The notes beneath the pieces are model-generated. The model was not told where the DNA came from, made no database searches, and worked only from the letters and a program-made list of their open reading frames with translations. A stretch of 64,000 nt of DNA from JAHRAW01 sp963693025 (lineage in GTDB: Bacteria > Pseudomonadota > Gammaproteobacteria > Arenicellales > Poriferihabitantaceae). The first letter of the stretch is position 1, and each line of letters starts with the position of its first letter. The stretch spans positions 1,364,001 through 1,428,000 of the forward strand of contig OY843749.1 in NCBI GenBank assembly GCA_963693025.1, read 5' to 3'. Positions 1 to 7,858 of the stretch are shown piece after piece. The translations under genes were made by a program, and so were the position numbers.

Positions 1-155
1 ACCTTCGCTTGTTCGCGCGGCAGGCGGCAGCGGTCGATGAGCGCGTGGGGCGTGAGCGTGGCGGACGGCGGCGCGGAGATTTCGAGCGCGTTGCCGTCGG
101 CCTCGGGCGGCAGATATTCCATCAGCCCGGAAAACAGTTTGAGCGTAACTTTCAT
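1..155 (-). CDS. MoaD/ThiS-like protein, second copy (3' end outside window)
   Basis: N-terminal 51 residues of a small ubiquitin-like sulfur-carrier protein. It begins MKVTLKLFSGLMEYLPPEA, closely matching the start of the MoaD-like protein at 510-758 (MRVTFKLFATLMGYLPPDA). The two are therefore paralogues in one operon. MoaD proteins carry a C-terminal thiocarboxylate that supplies the dithiolene sulfur of molybdopterin, the same ligand that holds tungsten in AOR enzymes. The C-terminal GlyGly cannot be checked because the gene leaves the window. Its ATG overlaps the stop of the preceding gene (ATGA at 152-155), so it is probably translationally coupled and is the last gene seen of the AOR operon. 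Confidence 0.8.
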   Translation of the reverse strand, partial: MKVTLKLFSGLMEYLPPEADGNALEISAPPSATLTPHALIDRCRLPREQAK

Positions 156-499
156 CCGCCCCCCTTGTGCAGATAGCGTTTATAGCGGCGCATAAAATGC
201 TCGAAGTCGCCGGCGTTGAAGCCAAAAAATTCCAGTTTGACCGCGGTCACCGGCACCGTGATGGCGGCGATTGAGCGCCGCGTTTCCGGCGCAAGCGTCA
301 GCACGATTTGTTGGTCGGCATCGCGCAGCCGCAACCGATACACCAAGTCGGTCTGTTTTTCAATGCGAAAGGGCGCCACCGCCGCGGGCAGGCTACTCAG
401 CAACTCCGCGTGCGTGAACCCCATTTCAGCCGAGCGGGTGAAGTCGGCTTTGCGCTCGCCCTCGCTCTCGCCCTCGTCCACATCCGCCGCCAGCGGCAT
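152..499 (-). CDS. Conserved-looking 115-aa protein of the AOR operon, function unknown
   Basis: The reading frame is open further upstream, but the ATG at 499 is preferred because it follows the stop of the MoaD-like gene (510) by 10 bases; earlier starts would overlap that gene. The product has an acidic N-terminal segment and a C-terminal half rich in short beta-like stretches, ending in a basic segment (FMRRYKRYLHKGG). I see no cysteine motif or membrane segment. It sits between two MoaD-like genes and overlaps the second by 4 bases, so a role in tungsten cofactor insertion or AOR maturation is possible, but this is inference from position only. I do not recognise the family. Confidence 0.6.
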   Translation of the reverse strand: MPLAADVDEGESEGERKADFTRSAEMGFTHAELLSSLPAAVAPFRIEKQTDLVYRLRLRDADQQIVLTLAPETRRSIAAITVPVTAVKLEFFGFNAGDFEHFMRRYKRYLHKGGG

Positions 500-509
500 T
501 TGCCGGAAC

Positions 510-758
510 TCACCCGCCCGCCACGGGGGGCCAGATGGCGAGCGCGTCGCCGTCCCGCAGTGGCGTGTCGCGCTCTTTCTCGGCGAGGTAGATGCCATTG
601 ACCAAGACCAGATGGACTTGCGAGCGGGGCACCGAAAAGCGGTCGATCAACTGGTTGGGCGTGACCGTCTCCTCCACCTCCAGTGCCACCGCGTGCTTGA
701 CCGCATCCGGCGGCAAATAGCCCATCAAGGTGGCGAACAGTTTGAAAGTGACTCGCAC
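510..758 (-). CDS. MoaD/ThiS-family sulfur carrier protein
   Basis: An 82-residue beta-grasp protein ending in WPPVAGG. The C-terminal GlyGly is the site that MoeB-type enzymes adenylate and that then carries thiocarboxylate sulfur for molybdopterin synthesis. The length is normal for MoaD. It lies 31 bases downstream of the FAD oxidoreductase gene and 10 bases upstream of the 115-aa gene. AOR operons of proteobacteria commonly include a MoaD-like gene beside the catalytic subunit, which supports a dedicated role in the tungsten-bispterin cofactor. A paralogue follows at 1-155. Confidence 0.88.
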   Translation of the reverse strand: MRVTFKLFATLMGYLPPDAVKHAVALEVEETVTPNQLIDRFSVPRSQVHLVLVNGIYLAEKERDTPLRDGDALAIWPPVAGG

Positions 759-789
759 CTGCGCCGCAACAATATCAGCCCGGCCCCGG

Positions 790-2034
790 TCAACCCTGGG
801 TGACCGCCAGATAGGCTTCCATCAGTTGTAGCGGGTTATCCTGCAGGCGCGCCTTCCATTTGCCGAGGCTGAAACGCCCCTGAATCAACCCCCGGATAAT
901 GCCGATGTGCTGGGTCATTCCGAGGGTGTTGGCGCCGACCAGCCGGTCGCCCTCGAAGCACAGGCGAATGTAGCGAAACCCGTCCTCGTCCAGCAACTCG
1001 CCGTGCTCGCCGCCCTCGACGCCCTGCCACAGGCCGTAGGACGCCGAAATCAAGCCGATGGTGTCGAGCACGTTCATCGGCATCGCGCCCCGGTGTTTTA
1101 TCGAGCCGTGGCGGTGCATGTTGTTGGCGGCGATGCGCGCGTGCTCCACCGCGGTCGGCTGAATCGCCTGCACGCTGTATTCGCCGGTGGAAAAATCTTT
1201 GCCGTAGGCGACATCGCCGGCGGCGTAGATATCGGCCTGCGATGCGCCCATATACTCGTCCACCACCACCGCGCCGTTTTCCAGCGTCACGCCACTACCT
1301 TCGAGAAAATCGGCGTTGGCGCGCACGCCGGTGGCGCTAATCACCAACTCGGCATCGATGTCCGCGCCGTTTTTGACGCGCACTTTGAGGGCGTCGCCGG
1401 CTTCGTCGATGGCGGACACCACCGAGTCGGTCAGCACCGCCACGCCTTTTTGCTCGCACCATTTTTGCAACAGCGTGCCGCAGGTCGGGTCGAGCATGCG
1501 CGGCACCATGCGGTCGCCCATCTCAATGACGGTGAGTTTGCCGCCGGCGGAAACCAGCGCTTCCAGGATGATGCAGCCGATGAAACCCGCGCCGATTAGC
1601 ACGACTTGCGTGCCCGGCTTAATGCCGGCGGTGATTTTGCGCGCGTCTTCCAGCGTCCAGCAACTGCACACCTTGGGGTGGTCGATGCCGGGAATCGGCG
1701 GCGTAATCGGCTTGGAGCCGGTCGCCACCAGCAGTTTGTCGTAGTCGCGGTTTGCGCCGCTTTCCAACTTCACCTTCTTCGCCGAGGCGTCCACCGACTG
1801 CGCGCGGTCGACCACCGTGTCGATGCCGTGCGCGCTGAAATAGTCGGCTTGCTTGCGCAGGTAGGTGCCGCGCTCGTCTATATTGTCGCTCAGCAAATAC
1901 GGAATCGCCATGCGCGAATACGGCGGCTCCGGCTCATCGCCGATGAGTGTGATAGCCGCCGACGCGTCAAGTTTGCGCAAAGTCTCGGCGGCCACCACGC
2001 CGGCGGGACCGGCGCCGAGGATGAGATGATTCAT
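790..2034 (-). CDS. FAD-dependent NAD(P)H oxidoreductase of the AOR complex
   Basis: A 414-residue pyridine-nucleotide disulfide oxidoreductase-type flavoprotein. The N-terminal GAGPAG dinucleotide-binding motif (residues 7-12) binds FAD. A second Rossmann motif (GAGFIG) near residue 150 binds NAD(P)H. The segment IYAAGDVA near residue 270 is the usual second FAD contact. There is no CxxxxC redox disulfide, so it resembles rubredoxin/ferredoxin reductases and NAD-linked AOR subunits rather than thioredoxin reductases. By family precedent it would pass electrons between the AOR iron-sulfur subunit and NAD. It starts 10 bases after the stop of the 108-aa gene, within one operon. Confidence 0.85.
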   Translation of the reverse strand: MNHLILGAGPAGVVAAETLRKLDASAAITLIGDEPEPPYSRMAIPYLLSDNIDERGTYLRKQADYFSAHGIDTVVDRAQSVDASAKKVKLESGANRDYDKLLVATGSKPITPPIPGIDHPKVCSCWTLEDARKITAGIKPGTQVVLIGAGFIGCIILEALVSAGGKLTVIEMGDRMVPRMLDPTCGTLLQKWCEQKGVAVLTDSVVSAIDEAGDALKVRVKNGADIDAELVISATGVRANADFLEGSGVTLENGAVVVDEYMGASQADIYAAGDVAYGKDFSTGEYSVQAIQPTAVEHARIAANNMHRHGSIKHRGAMPMNVLDTIGLISASYGLWQGVEGGEHGELLDEDGFRYIRLCFEGDRLVGANTLGMTQHIGIIRGLIQGRFSLGKWKARLQDNPLQLMEAYLAVTQG

Positions 2035-2043
2035 TGCCGACTA

Positions 2044-2370
2044 TCAGTTATGTAATGAAAATAAATACTTGCTCGCACCTGATTCAGGGTCCATCAACTG
2101 TTCACCCAATTCCTTGGGATCGTACGCTAAGTGATACACATAATCCACGGTTTGCGCAAAACGAACAAAGAGCATTTTCTGGGGATGTTCGAAGGGCAAC
2201 TCATTCGAATATTTCCGGACGAGTATGGCATGCCGGACAAACACGCTGTCGTTGAACAGATTCTGCGCGTCTTCTTTAGATCCGGCAGGAAAGTCCAACC
2301 GCTCCGCTAATGCACTGATGGTTTGATTCAATACGGCACTCTCTAATTTGTTGCGGATTAGTCCGAACAC
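2044..2370 (-). CDS. Hypothetical 108-aa protein between AOR catalytic and FAD subunits
   Basis: An uncharacterised soluble protein of mixed helix composition with no recognised motif, no signal peptide and no cysteines. It starts 16 bases downstream of the AOR catalytic gene and ends 10 bases before the FAD subunit gene, so it is cotranscribed with both. This region is lower in GC than the flanking AOR genes, which suggests a separate origin or weak selection. A role as a chaperone or accessory subunit is possible from position alone; I do not recognise the family. Confidence 0.6.
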   Translation of the reverse strand: MFGLIRNKLESAVLNQTISALAERLDFPAGSKEDAQNLFNDSVFVRHAILVRKYSNELPFEHPQKMLFVRFAQTVDYVYHLAYDPKELGEQLMDPESGASKYLFSLHN

Positions 2371-2386
2371 TATTGTTTTCCCTCCA

Positions 2387-4243
2387 TCAAGCCGGCAACG
2401 AAAACTGCTTGCGGAGTTTGTCGGTCAACTGGCCGTCTTTGGTCCAGCCGCGCAACTCGTAATACTCCGGCAGCATCACGTCCAGGCCGCTGACCTTGCC
2501 TTTGGCGGGACCGGTTTTGGCGGCTTCTTTCATCAGGCGCTCCGGCAACTTGTCGTCGGCGCCGGTCAGCCCGGCTTTCATGTTGTAGTCGCGCTCCAGG
2601 TTCCAGATGCGCTCGCCGGCTTCGGTCAGGCGCTCCACGCTCCAGTCGCCGTCGCACGCGGCGTCCATCTGCGGCGCCATGTTGTCGAGCGTCCAGGCGA
2701 AGGTGGTGAACACGCAAAGCCCCATGGAATCGACCGCCGCGGTGGCGTCTTGGAACGCCTTGACCAGCCCCGGTTTGCCGTCGGTCACCAGCGGGTCGGT
2801 TTTTTCCGGAATCCCCAGAACTTCCGAGGCGACCGTGTAACTGCGAAGGTGGCAGGCGCCGCGGTTGGCGGTCGCGTAGGTCAGCCCCATGCCCTGGATG
2901 GCGCGCGGGTCGTAGGCCGGGAACTCCTGCCCCTTGACCGTCATGGACAGTTCCGGGTGGCCATATTTCTCGCACAAGCGCTTCGAGCCGAGCCCCAACT
3001 CCTTGCCGAAACCCTCGCCGATGGCGACTTGGTCGGCGCACCAGGTCAGCGCTTCGGCGGAGCCGAATTTCAACTCCATCCCGCCGGTTTCTTTGGTAGA
3101 GATAGCACCGATGTCGAACAACTCCATCGCCGCGGCGACGGTGGCGCCGAAGGAAATCGGGTCCATGCCGTCTTCGTTGCACACGAAGTTGGTGTAGGTA
3201 ATCGCGTCGATGTCGCTGACGCCGGTGTCCGCGCCCATCGCCCACGCGGCTTCGTATTCCAGCCCGCCGGAATTGCCCCAATACTGCGGCTTGTTTTCCA
3301 CGCTGAAATGGGTTTTGTCGATGGTGGAAATGCGCCCGCAGGCGATGGTGCAGCCGAAGCAGGCGGCGTTGGTGGTGAGGTTGGGTTTGCCGTCGCTTTC
3401 GCGCGGCTCTTGCATGGCTTCGGCGGAGATTTTGCCGGCGCCGTCAAACTGCACATCGCGCATGTTGTTGGCGGGCAATGCGCCGATTTCGTTGATGACA
3501 TTCATCAGCACCTGCGTGCCCATCGCCGGCAAGCCCTGGCCCGTCACCGCGTTGTCCGCCAGCACCTGTTTATGCTCGGCGACGCTCTTCATAAAGCGCG
3601 CCGGGTCTTTGATGTTGCCCACGCCGCGGGTGCCGCGCACGGCGACCGCCTTCAAGTTTTTCGACGCCATCACCGCGCCGACCCCGGAGCGCCCGGCGGC
3701 GCGGTGCAGGTCGTTGACGATGGCGGAATACAGGCAGCCGGCTTCGGCGGAGCGCCCGACCGCGGCGATGCGCGTCTGCGGGTCGCCGGCTTTTTTCAGA
3801 ATCAACTCGTGCGCCGCCCACACCGACTTGCCCCACAAGTCATCCGCCGGCTGCAGCGTCGCCTCGTCGTTGAGAATGTTGAGCATCACCGGCTTGGGCG
3901 ACTTGCCCTCGACGATAATCATATCCCAGCCCGCGGACTTCAATTCCGCGCCGATGAAACCGCCCGAATTGGAGCAGGCGACCGCGCCGGTCAGCGGGCT
4001 TTTGGTGATGACGGAATACCGCCCGCCGGTCGACACCGGGGTGCCGGTCAGCGGTCCGGTGGCAAAAATCAGTTTGTTGTCGGCACCCAGCGGGTCGCAT
4101 TTCGGGTCGGTTTCGGCGACCAGATAGCGGGTGCCGAGGCCGCGCTGACCGATGTATTCGGCGGCCCATTCCATGTTCAACGGCTCCTCGCTGACGCTCC
4201 CTTCAGTGAGATTGACGCGTAAAAGTTTTTTCGCCCATGACAT
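2387..4243 (-). CDS. aor: Tungsten-containing aldehyde:ferredoxin oxidoreductase, catalytic subunit
   Basis: A 618-residue enzyme of the AOR family, which oxidises aldehydes to carboxylic acids (or reduces acids) at a tungsto-bispterin centre. The N-terminal domain carries the conserved block around ATGPLTGTPVSTGGRYSVIT that binds the pterins. The [4Fe-4S] cluster ligands are visible as C295-x2-C298-x3-C302 with the distant C510. The length matches the family (about 600-620). The start is taken at MSWAKKLLRVNL, the usual AOR N-terminus; the frame is open upstream but overlaps the ferredoxin gene. It begins 14 bases after the ferredoxin-like subunit ends. This gene order resembles NAD-linked bacterial AOR complexes. 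Confidence 0.95.
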   Translation of the reverse strand: MSWAKKLLRVNLTEGSVSEEPLNMEWAAEYIGQRGLGTRYLVAETDPKCDPLGADNKLIFATGPLTGTPVSTGGRYSVITKSPLTGAVACSNSGGFIGAELKSAGWDMIIVEGKSPKPVMLNILNDEATLQPADDLWGKSVWAAHELILKKAGDPQTRIAAVGRSAEAGCLYSAIVNDLHRAAGRSGVGAVMASKNLKAVAVRGTRGVGNIKDPARFMKSVAEHKQVLADNAVTGQGLPAMGTQVLMNVINEIGALPANNMRDVQFDGAGKISAEAMQEPRESDGKPNLTTNAACFGCTIACGRISTIDKTHFSVENKPQYWGNSGGLEYEAAWAMGADTGVSDIDAITYTNFVCNEDGMDPISFGATVAAAMELFDIGAISTKETGGMELKFGSAEALTWCADQVAIGEGFGKELGLGSKRLCEKYGHPELSMTVKGQEFPAYDPRAIQGMGLTYATANRGACHLRSYTVASEVLGIPEKTDPLVTDGKPGLVKAFQDATAAVDSMGLCVFTTFAWTLDNMAPQMDAACDGDWSVERLTEAGERIWNLERDYNMKAGLTGADDKLPERLMKEAAKTGPAKGKVSGLDVMLPEYYELRGWTKDGQLTDKLRKQFSLPA

Positions 4244-4257
4244 GACTGTATCCCCCG

Positions 4258-4740
4258 TTAGTTCGCCGCGGCGGCGGCATTGTCGGTTTTGCCCGCCCAG
4301 GCGCGCATTTTGTCGAGGCCCGTGGCGTCGGCGTCGACATACGTGATGGCTTCGGTCGGACACGCTTTGGCGCATTCCGGGTCGCCGCCGCACAGGTCGC
4401 ATTTAATGACCTTGCCGCTATCCTGGTTGTAATTGACCGTGCCGAACGGGCAGGCGATGGTGCACACCTTGCAGCCGACGCAAGTCGAGTCCGAGACTTC
4501 CATCGCGCCGGTCTGGCGGTTCATCGTGATGGCGTCCACCGGGCAGGCGGCCATGCACCAGGCTTCGTCGCACTGCGTGCAGGTATAGGGCACGAAACGC
4601 CCCTCGTCGTGGAAGGTGAACACCTTGATGCGCGATTTGGCGGGGTTGAATACGCCTTCGTTCTCGTAGGAACACGCCATTTCACACTGCAGGCAGCCGG
4701 TGCATTTGCCGGCGTCTATATATAGAGATCGTTGCATCAT
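4258..4740 (-). CDS. Four-cluster-type ferredoxin subunit of the AOR complex
   Basis: A 160-residue electron-transfer protein of the HycB/NrfC type. Four cysteine groups are visible: CTGCLQCEMAC, CTQCDEAWCMAAC, CVGCKVCTIAC and CDLCGGDPECAKAC, giving ligands for four [4Fe-4S] clusters. It would carry electrons between the AOR catalytic subunit and the FAD protein. Two adjacent ATGs (4740 and 4737) are possible; a GAGGAG ribosome-binding site favours the second on spacing. An alanine-rich tail follows residue 145. It is the first gene of the operon and has a plausible sigma70 promoter upstream at 4825-4853. Confidence 0.9.
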   Translation of the reverse strand: MMQRSLYIDAGKCTGCLQCEMACSYENEGVFNPAKSRIKVFTFHDEGRFVPYTCTQCDEAWCMAACPVDAITMNRQTGAMEVSDSTCVGCKVCTIACPFGTVNYNQDSGKVIKCDLCGGDPECAKACPTEAITYVDADATGLDKMRAWAGKTDNAAAAAN

Positions 4741-4824
4741 CTGCTCCTCTCGTCTGTTGGTGTTGTTGGCATTCGGCGCTTTTTGGCACTCTCGCACAGG
4801 CGCCGCCTGCCGCTTATGGGGCGC

Positions 4825-4853
4825 ACGATAGCACTTAAATCGGCGGCGCTCAA
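4825..4853 (-). promoter_or_regulatory. Predicted sigma70 promoter of the AOR operon
   Basis: Read on the minus strand there is a -35-like TTGAGC (4853-4848), a 17-base spacer and a -10-like TATCGT (4830-4825), about 85 bases upstream of the first AOR gene. No molybdenum/tungsten cofactor riboswitch-like structure was recognised in the leader. Assignment rests on box similarity and spacing only. Confidence 0.4.
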
Positions 4854-4871
4854 CCCCGCCACGCCGGTATT

Positions 4872-4912
4872 TTTCCCCGGCGGCGGCGGTGGTGGCGGTG
4901 GTGGTGGCGGCG
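4872..4912. repeat. Imperfect GGC/GGT triplet repeat
   Basis: About 13 consecutive GGC or GGT triplets lie between the folKP stop codon and the AOR operon promoter, ending roughly 20 bases upstream of the predicted -35 box. Such tracts can slip during replication. Located outside genes, it could alter promoter geometry or simply be neutral. Confidence 0.75.
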
Positions 4913-4916
4913 CGCC

Positions 4917-6221
4917 TCAGTCCGGCGCGGTGTGGGCGGCGGCGAGGTGCGCCCAGGCGAGGTGGGCGCGGCGGTGAATCAAGGGCGAATGGACGCGGAT
5001 GATGTCCACCCCCTGGCGGCACAGCGCCAGCGACATCCCCAGCGTTTCCAGGTCGCGCTGCGCCGCCGGGCGCTCGGTCAGCCCGCGCATGAACGATTTG
5101 CGCGAGTGCCCCACCAGCAACCGCAAGCCGGCGCGCCGCAAATCGCGGCAATGCGACAGCAACTCAAACGCCTGAATCGCCGACTTGCCAAAGCCAATGC
5201 CGGGGTCGAGGATGACGCGGTTGAGGTCGATGCCCGCCGCCGCCCAAGCCTCCATTTTGCGCTCCGCCCATTCCACAATCTGGCTGACCGCGCTGCGCTC
5301 GGCGGGCAGTAGCACGGCGGGGTCCGCCGGCACGCTCAGGCTGTGCATCGCCACAACCCGGCAGCCGCTCTGCCGCGCCACCGCCAGCATCTCGGCGCTC
5401 TCTAAACCGGTGACGTCGTTGAGCGTGTCCACGCCGTAGCGCAGCGCCTTGTCGATGGTCGCCGGGTGGCGGCTGTCGAGCGACAGCCAGGGCTTGATGC
5501 GCCGCCCCTGCAACCGCTCGGCGATGGTCGCCAGCGCCGGCTCAAGGCGCGCCCATTCCTCCGCCGGACTGAGTGCGAGCGCGCGGGCGCCGGGGCGGGT
5601 CGATTCCGCGCCCACATCGATGGCTTGCACATTGCGCGCCAGCAGTTTGCCGACATAGTCGCCGAGCGCCGCCTCCTCGCCCGGTCTGCCGCGGCGATTG
5701 CCGTCCGAGAACGAGTCCGGGGTCAGGTTGATGACCGCCATCCACAGCGGAATCGGGCGCACGGTGTGCGTCAATTCAAACACGGTCTCGCCGTTTTCGC
5801 CGACCGGCAAATCCGGCTGCAGGTGCAGTAGCGGCGTCAGCACGAAATCGCGTTGCGGCATCCCGCCGTGCGGCAGGGTCAACTCGCCCGAATCCAGCGC
5901 ACGCGCGTGCCAGCGCAGCAGGTCAATGTCGATGGGGCGCGGCGACCAGCGCGGACCCTCCGTGCGCCCCTGGTCGCGCTCGATTTGCTTGACGAGCGCC
6001 AGCCCCTCTTGCGGACGCCAGTCGGCGTCGCCGCTGACGACCAAATTCAAATAGGGTTTGTGCCAGGCGGAGTCTGCCCCCGGCGGCAGCATCGCCGGCG
6101 ATTCAACCACCGGAGACACCCCCTGCAAGCGAAAGCCGGCGCCGACCAGGGCGTCAATGGCGCGTTCCAGATTGCGGTTGCGGTCTCCGTCGTTGGCGCC
6201 CAGCCCCAGATAGATGGTCAT
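4917..6221 (-). CDS. folKP: Fused HPPK-DHPS (folate biosynthesis)
   Basis: One 434-residue protein joins two consecutive folate enzymes. Residues 1 to about 155 are 6-hydroxymethyl-7,8-dihydropterin pyrophosphokinase, with the ATP/pterin motif RTEGPRWSPRPIDIDLL (86-102). Residues from about 158 to the end are dihydropteroate synthase: INLTPDSFSDG, DVGAESTRPGA, LNDVTG, DPGIGFGKS and GHSRKSFM, all in the expected order. The product makes dihydropteroate from hydroxymethyldihydropterin, ATP and p-aminobenzoate in the cytosol. Most bacteria encode these as separate folK and folP; fusions are known in a few (for example Francisella) and in lower eukaryotes. It starts 16 bases after the argE stop, so the two are probably cotranscribed. 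Confidence 0.95.
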   Translation of the reverse strand: MTIYLGLGANDGDRNRNLERAIDALVGAGFRLQGVSPVVESPAMLPPGADSAWHKPYLNLVVSGDADWRPQEGLALVKQIERDQGRTEGPRWSPRPIDIDLLRWHARALDSGELTLPHGGMPQRDFVLTPLLHLQPDLPVGENGETVFELTHTVRPIPLWMAVINLTPDSFSDGNRRGRPGEEAALGDYVGKLLARNVQAIDVGAESTRPGARALALSPAEEWARLEPALATIAERLQGRRIKPWLSLDSRHPATIDKALRYGVDTLNDVTGLESAEMLAVARQSGCRVVAMHSLSVPADPAVLLPAERSAVSQIVEWAERKMEAWAAAGIDLNRVILDPGIGFGKSAIQAFELLSHCRDLRRAGLRLLVGHSRKSFMRGLTERPAAQRDLETLGMSLALCRQGVDIIRVHSPLIHRRAHLAWAHLAAAHTAPD

Positions 6222-6237
6222 CCCGGCGAGCCGATGC

Positions 6238-7401
6238 TCATCTCAGCGAGTCGATCAAATCCGAAATGAATTGCTCGCCGGCGGCGAGTTGCGCCAGTTC
6301 CACATATTCGTTGGCTCGGTGCGCCTGCTCGATGGAGCCGGGCCCGCAAATCACGCCGGGGATGCCGGCGCTCTGGAAGCGCCCGCCTTCGGTGCCGTAA
6401 CTGACCTTGCCCGGCGCATCGGAAGCCTCGCCGCCGAGCAACTTGGCAGCCATGGCGATGACCTCGGCGCTCGCGTCGGTGTTCATCCCCGGATAATCGG
6501 ACGAGGTCTCCCAGTCAAACCCGGTGTCCTCGCTGACCGCGCGCATTTTCGGTAGCAGGTTTTCCTCGACATAGCGCTCCACTTCCCGGAACAACGGCAG
6601 CGGCGGATGCTCCGGCAGGTTGCGAATCTCAAACTCAAACTCGCAGGCGTTGGGGATGATGTTGTTGACCGTGCCGCCGTGAATCACGCCGGCGTGCAGG
6701 GTCGTGTGCGGCGGCGCGAAGCCGTCGTCGAAGGGTCCCTCGCGGGCGATGCGCTCCGCCATGCCGTCAATATAGGCAATCGTCTTCGCCGCCATCGCCA
6801 CCGCATTCACGCCGAGATGCGTCAACGACGAATGCGCCGACTGGCCGCGCACCCGGCAGTGCTTGGAGAGCATGCCCTTGTGCGCGCGCACCACGCCCAT
6901 GCTGGTCGGCTCGCCGATGATGCAGGCGCGCGGTTGGATTTCGCGCTTGGCGAGTTCGGCGAGCAGTCCAGTGACGCCAACGCAACCGACTTCCTCGTCG
7001 TAGGAAAAAGCGAAGTGAACCGGCGTGTCCAGTTTGGCTTTGATGATGCGGTCAATGTGCGCCAGACAAATCGCGATAAAACCCTTCATATCGCAACTGC
7101 CGCGCCCGTAAAGTTTGTCGCCGACAACCTCCGCCGCAAACGGGTCGGTGTCCCACGCCTGCCCATCCACCGGCACCACATCGGTATGCCCCGAAAGCAC
7201 AATCCCCGGCGCATCGCTCCGCCCGAGCGTGGCAAACAAATTCGCTTTGTTCTTGCCCGCATCAAAAGTCAATTCCGACTCAATCGCGTGGTCGGCGAGC
7301 AGCGATTGCACGTAGTCAATCAACACCAGATTGGAGTTGCGACTGGTGGTATCAAGCGCGATTAAGTCGGTGAGAATGCGGGTGGTGTCGGTGGGTTTCA
7401 T
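6238..7401 (-). CDS. argE: Acetylornithine deacetylase
   Basis: A 387-residue M20-family metallohydrolase that removes acetate from N-acetylornithine in arginine biosynthesis. Metal-ligand blocks are visible: SGHTDVVPVDGQ, YGRGSCDMKG, DEEVGC (catalytic Glu and Glu ligand), and the C-terminal GPGSIEQAHRANEY block. Length and N-terminus agree with proteobacterial ArgE. The first 137 codons and a little upstream DNA recur almost unchanged at 10254-10683, so argE has been partially duplicated. It is followed closely by folKP on the same strand. Confidence 0.93.
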   Translation of the reverse strand: MKPTDTTRILTDLIALDTTSRNSNLVLIDYVQSLLADHAIESELTFDAGKNKANLFATLGRSDAPGIVLSGHTDVVPVDGQAWDTDPFAAEVVGDKLYGRGSCDMKGFIAICLAHIDRIIKAKLDTPVHFAFSYDEEVGCVGVTGLLAELAKREIQPRACIIGEPTSMGVVRAHKGMLSKHCRVRGQSAHSSLTHLGVNAVAMAAKTIAYIDGMAERIAREGPFDDGFAPPHTTLHAGVIHGGTVNNIIPNACEFEFEIRNLPEHPPLPLFREVERYVEENLLPKMRAVSEDTGFDWETSSDYPGMNTDASAEVIAMAAKLLGGEASDAPGKVSYGTEGGRFQSAGIPGVICGPGSIEQAHRANEYVELAQLAAGEQFISDLIDSLR

Positions 7402-7474
7402 CGGGCGGTCGGGCGGTTGACGGGGCGCCTATCATAACCGGTTTTGCCCGCCGTGAGGCGCCGCCAACGCGGGG

Positions 7475-7732
7475 TCATTCTTTCCCGGTCGCGCACCCCG
7501 CCCGCGTCAGAATACGGTCGAATGTGGCGATGGTGATGTTGCAACAGGCGCAGATGGCTTTGACTTCGAGGTAGTCGAGCCGCCGCTCTCCATTCTCATA
7601 TTTGGAGACGTAACTCTGGGGCTTTGCCAACTTTTTCGACATCTCAACTTGCGTCAGTCCGGTCCGCTTCCGCACTTGCCGGACCGCCCGCTGAAACGCA
7701 ACTTGTTCGCTTCCCCACGGCCGGTTTGCCAT
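7475..7732 (-). CDS. XRE-family transcriptional regulator
   Basis: An 85-residue protein that is almost entirely one helix-turn-helix domain: VRKRTGLTQVEMSKKLAKPQ followed by SYVSKYENGERRLDY, the classic Cro/C1 pattern with a recognition helix ending in SKYENGER. Such stand-alone regulators often act as dimers on short palindromes. It is divergent from the outer-membrane protein gene at 7859, and two AAATATCC-type palindromes lie in the gap, so autoregulation and control of the envelope genes are likely. Several isolated cysteines near the C-terminus (CACC, AGC) are unusual for this family. Confidence 0.88.
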   Translation of the reverse strand: MANRPWGSEQVAFQRAVRQVRKRTGLTQVEMSKKLAKPQSYVSKYENGERRLDYLEVKAICACCNITIATFDRILTRAGCATGKE

Positions 7733-7747
7733 TGGAATATTAAATGC

Positions 7748-7776
7748 TTGACAAATATCCTAATATGGAATAATTT
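7748..7776 (+). promoter_or_regulatory. Strong sigma70 promoter for the outer-membrane protein gene
   Basis: A perfect -35 TTGACA (7748-7753) is followed after 17 bases by TAATTT (7771-7776), about 80 bases upstream of the ATG at 7859. The promoter overlaps a degenerate palindrome (7753-7775), so a repressor bound there would block RNA polymerase. Confidence 0.7.
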
Positions 7777-7801
7777 CCAAATATCCCAGTTTGGGATATT
7801 T
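7753..7801. promoter_or_regulatory. Paired operator palindromes, probable XRE binding sites
   Basis: A perfect 10-bp inverted repeat AAATATCCCA-gtt-TGGGATATTT occupies 7779-7801. A weaker copy of the same form (AAATATCCTA-ata-TGGAATAATT) occupies 7753-7775, with centres 26 bp apart. They lie in the gap between the divergent XRE regulator and outer-membrane protein genes; the weaker copy overlaps the latter's promoter. Confidence 0.65.
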
Positions 7802-7858
7802 TTCTTGCTAGGGCGATTAGCCGGCACAACCAACAACTTCCTCTGGAGGGAGAGAACA

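Noticed and set aside
2348..4222. 624-codon open frame opposite the AOR catalytic gene
   Set aside because: Antisense shadow of AOR; no start context or motif.
4741..4870. Molybdenum/tungsten cofactor riboswitch before the AOR operon
   Set aside because: The leader after the predicted promoter is too short and shows no matching stem pattern.
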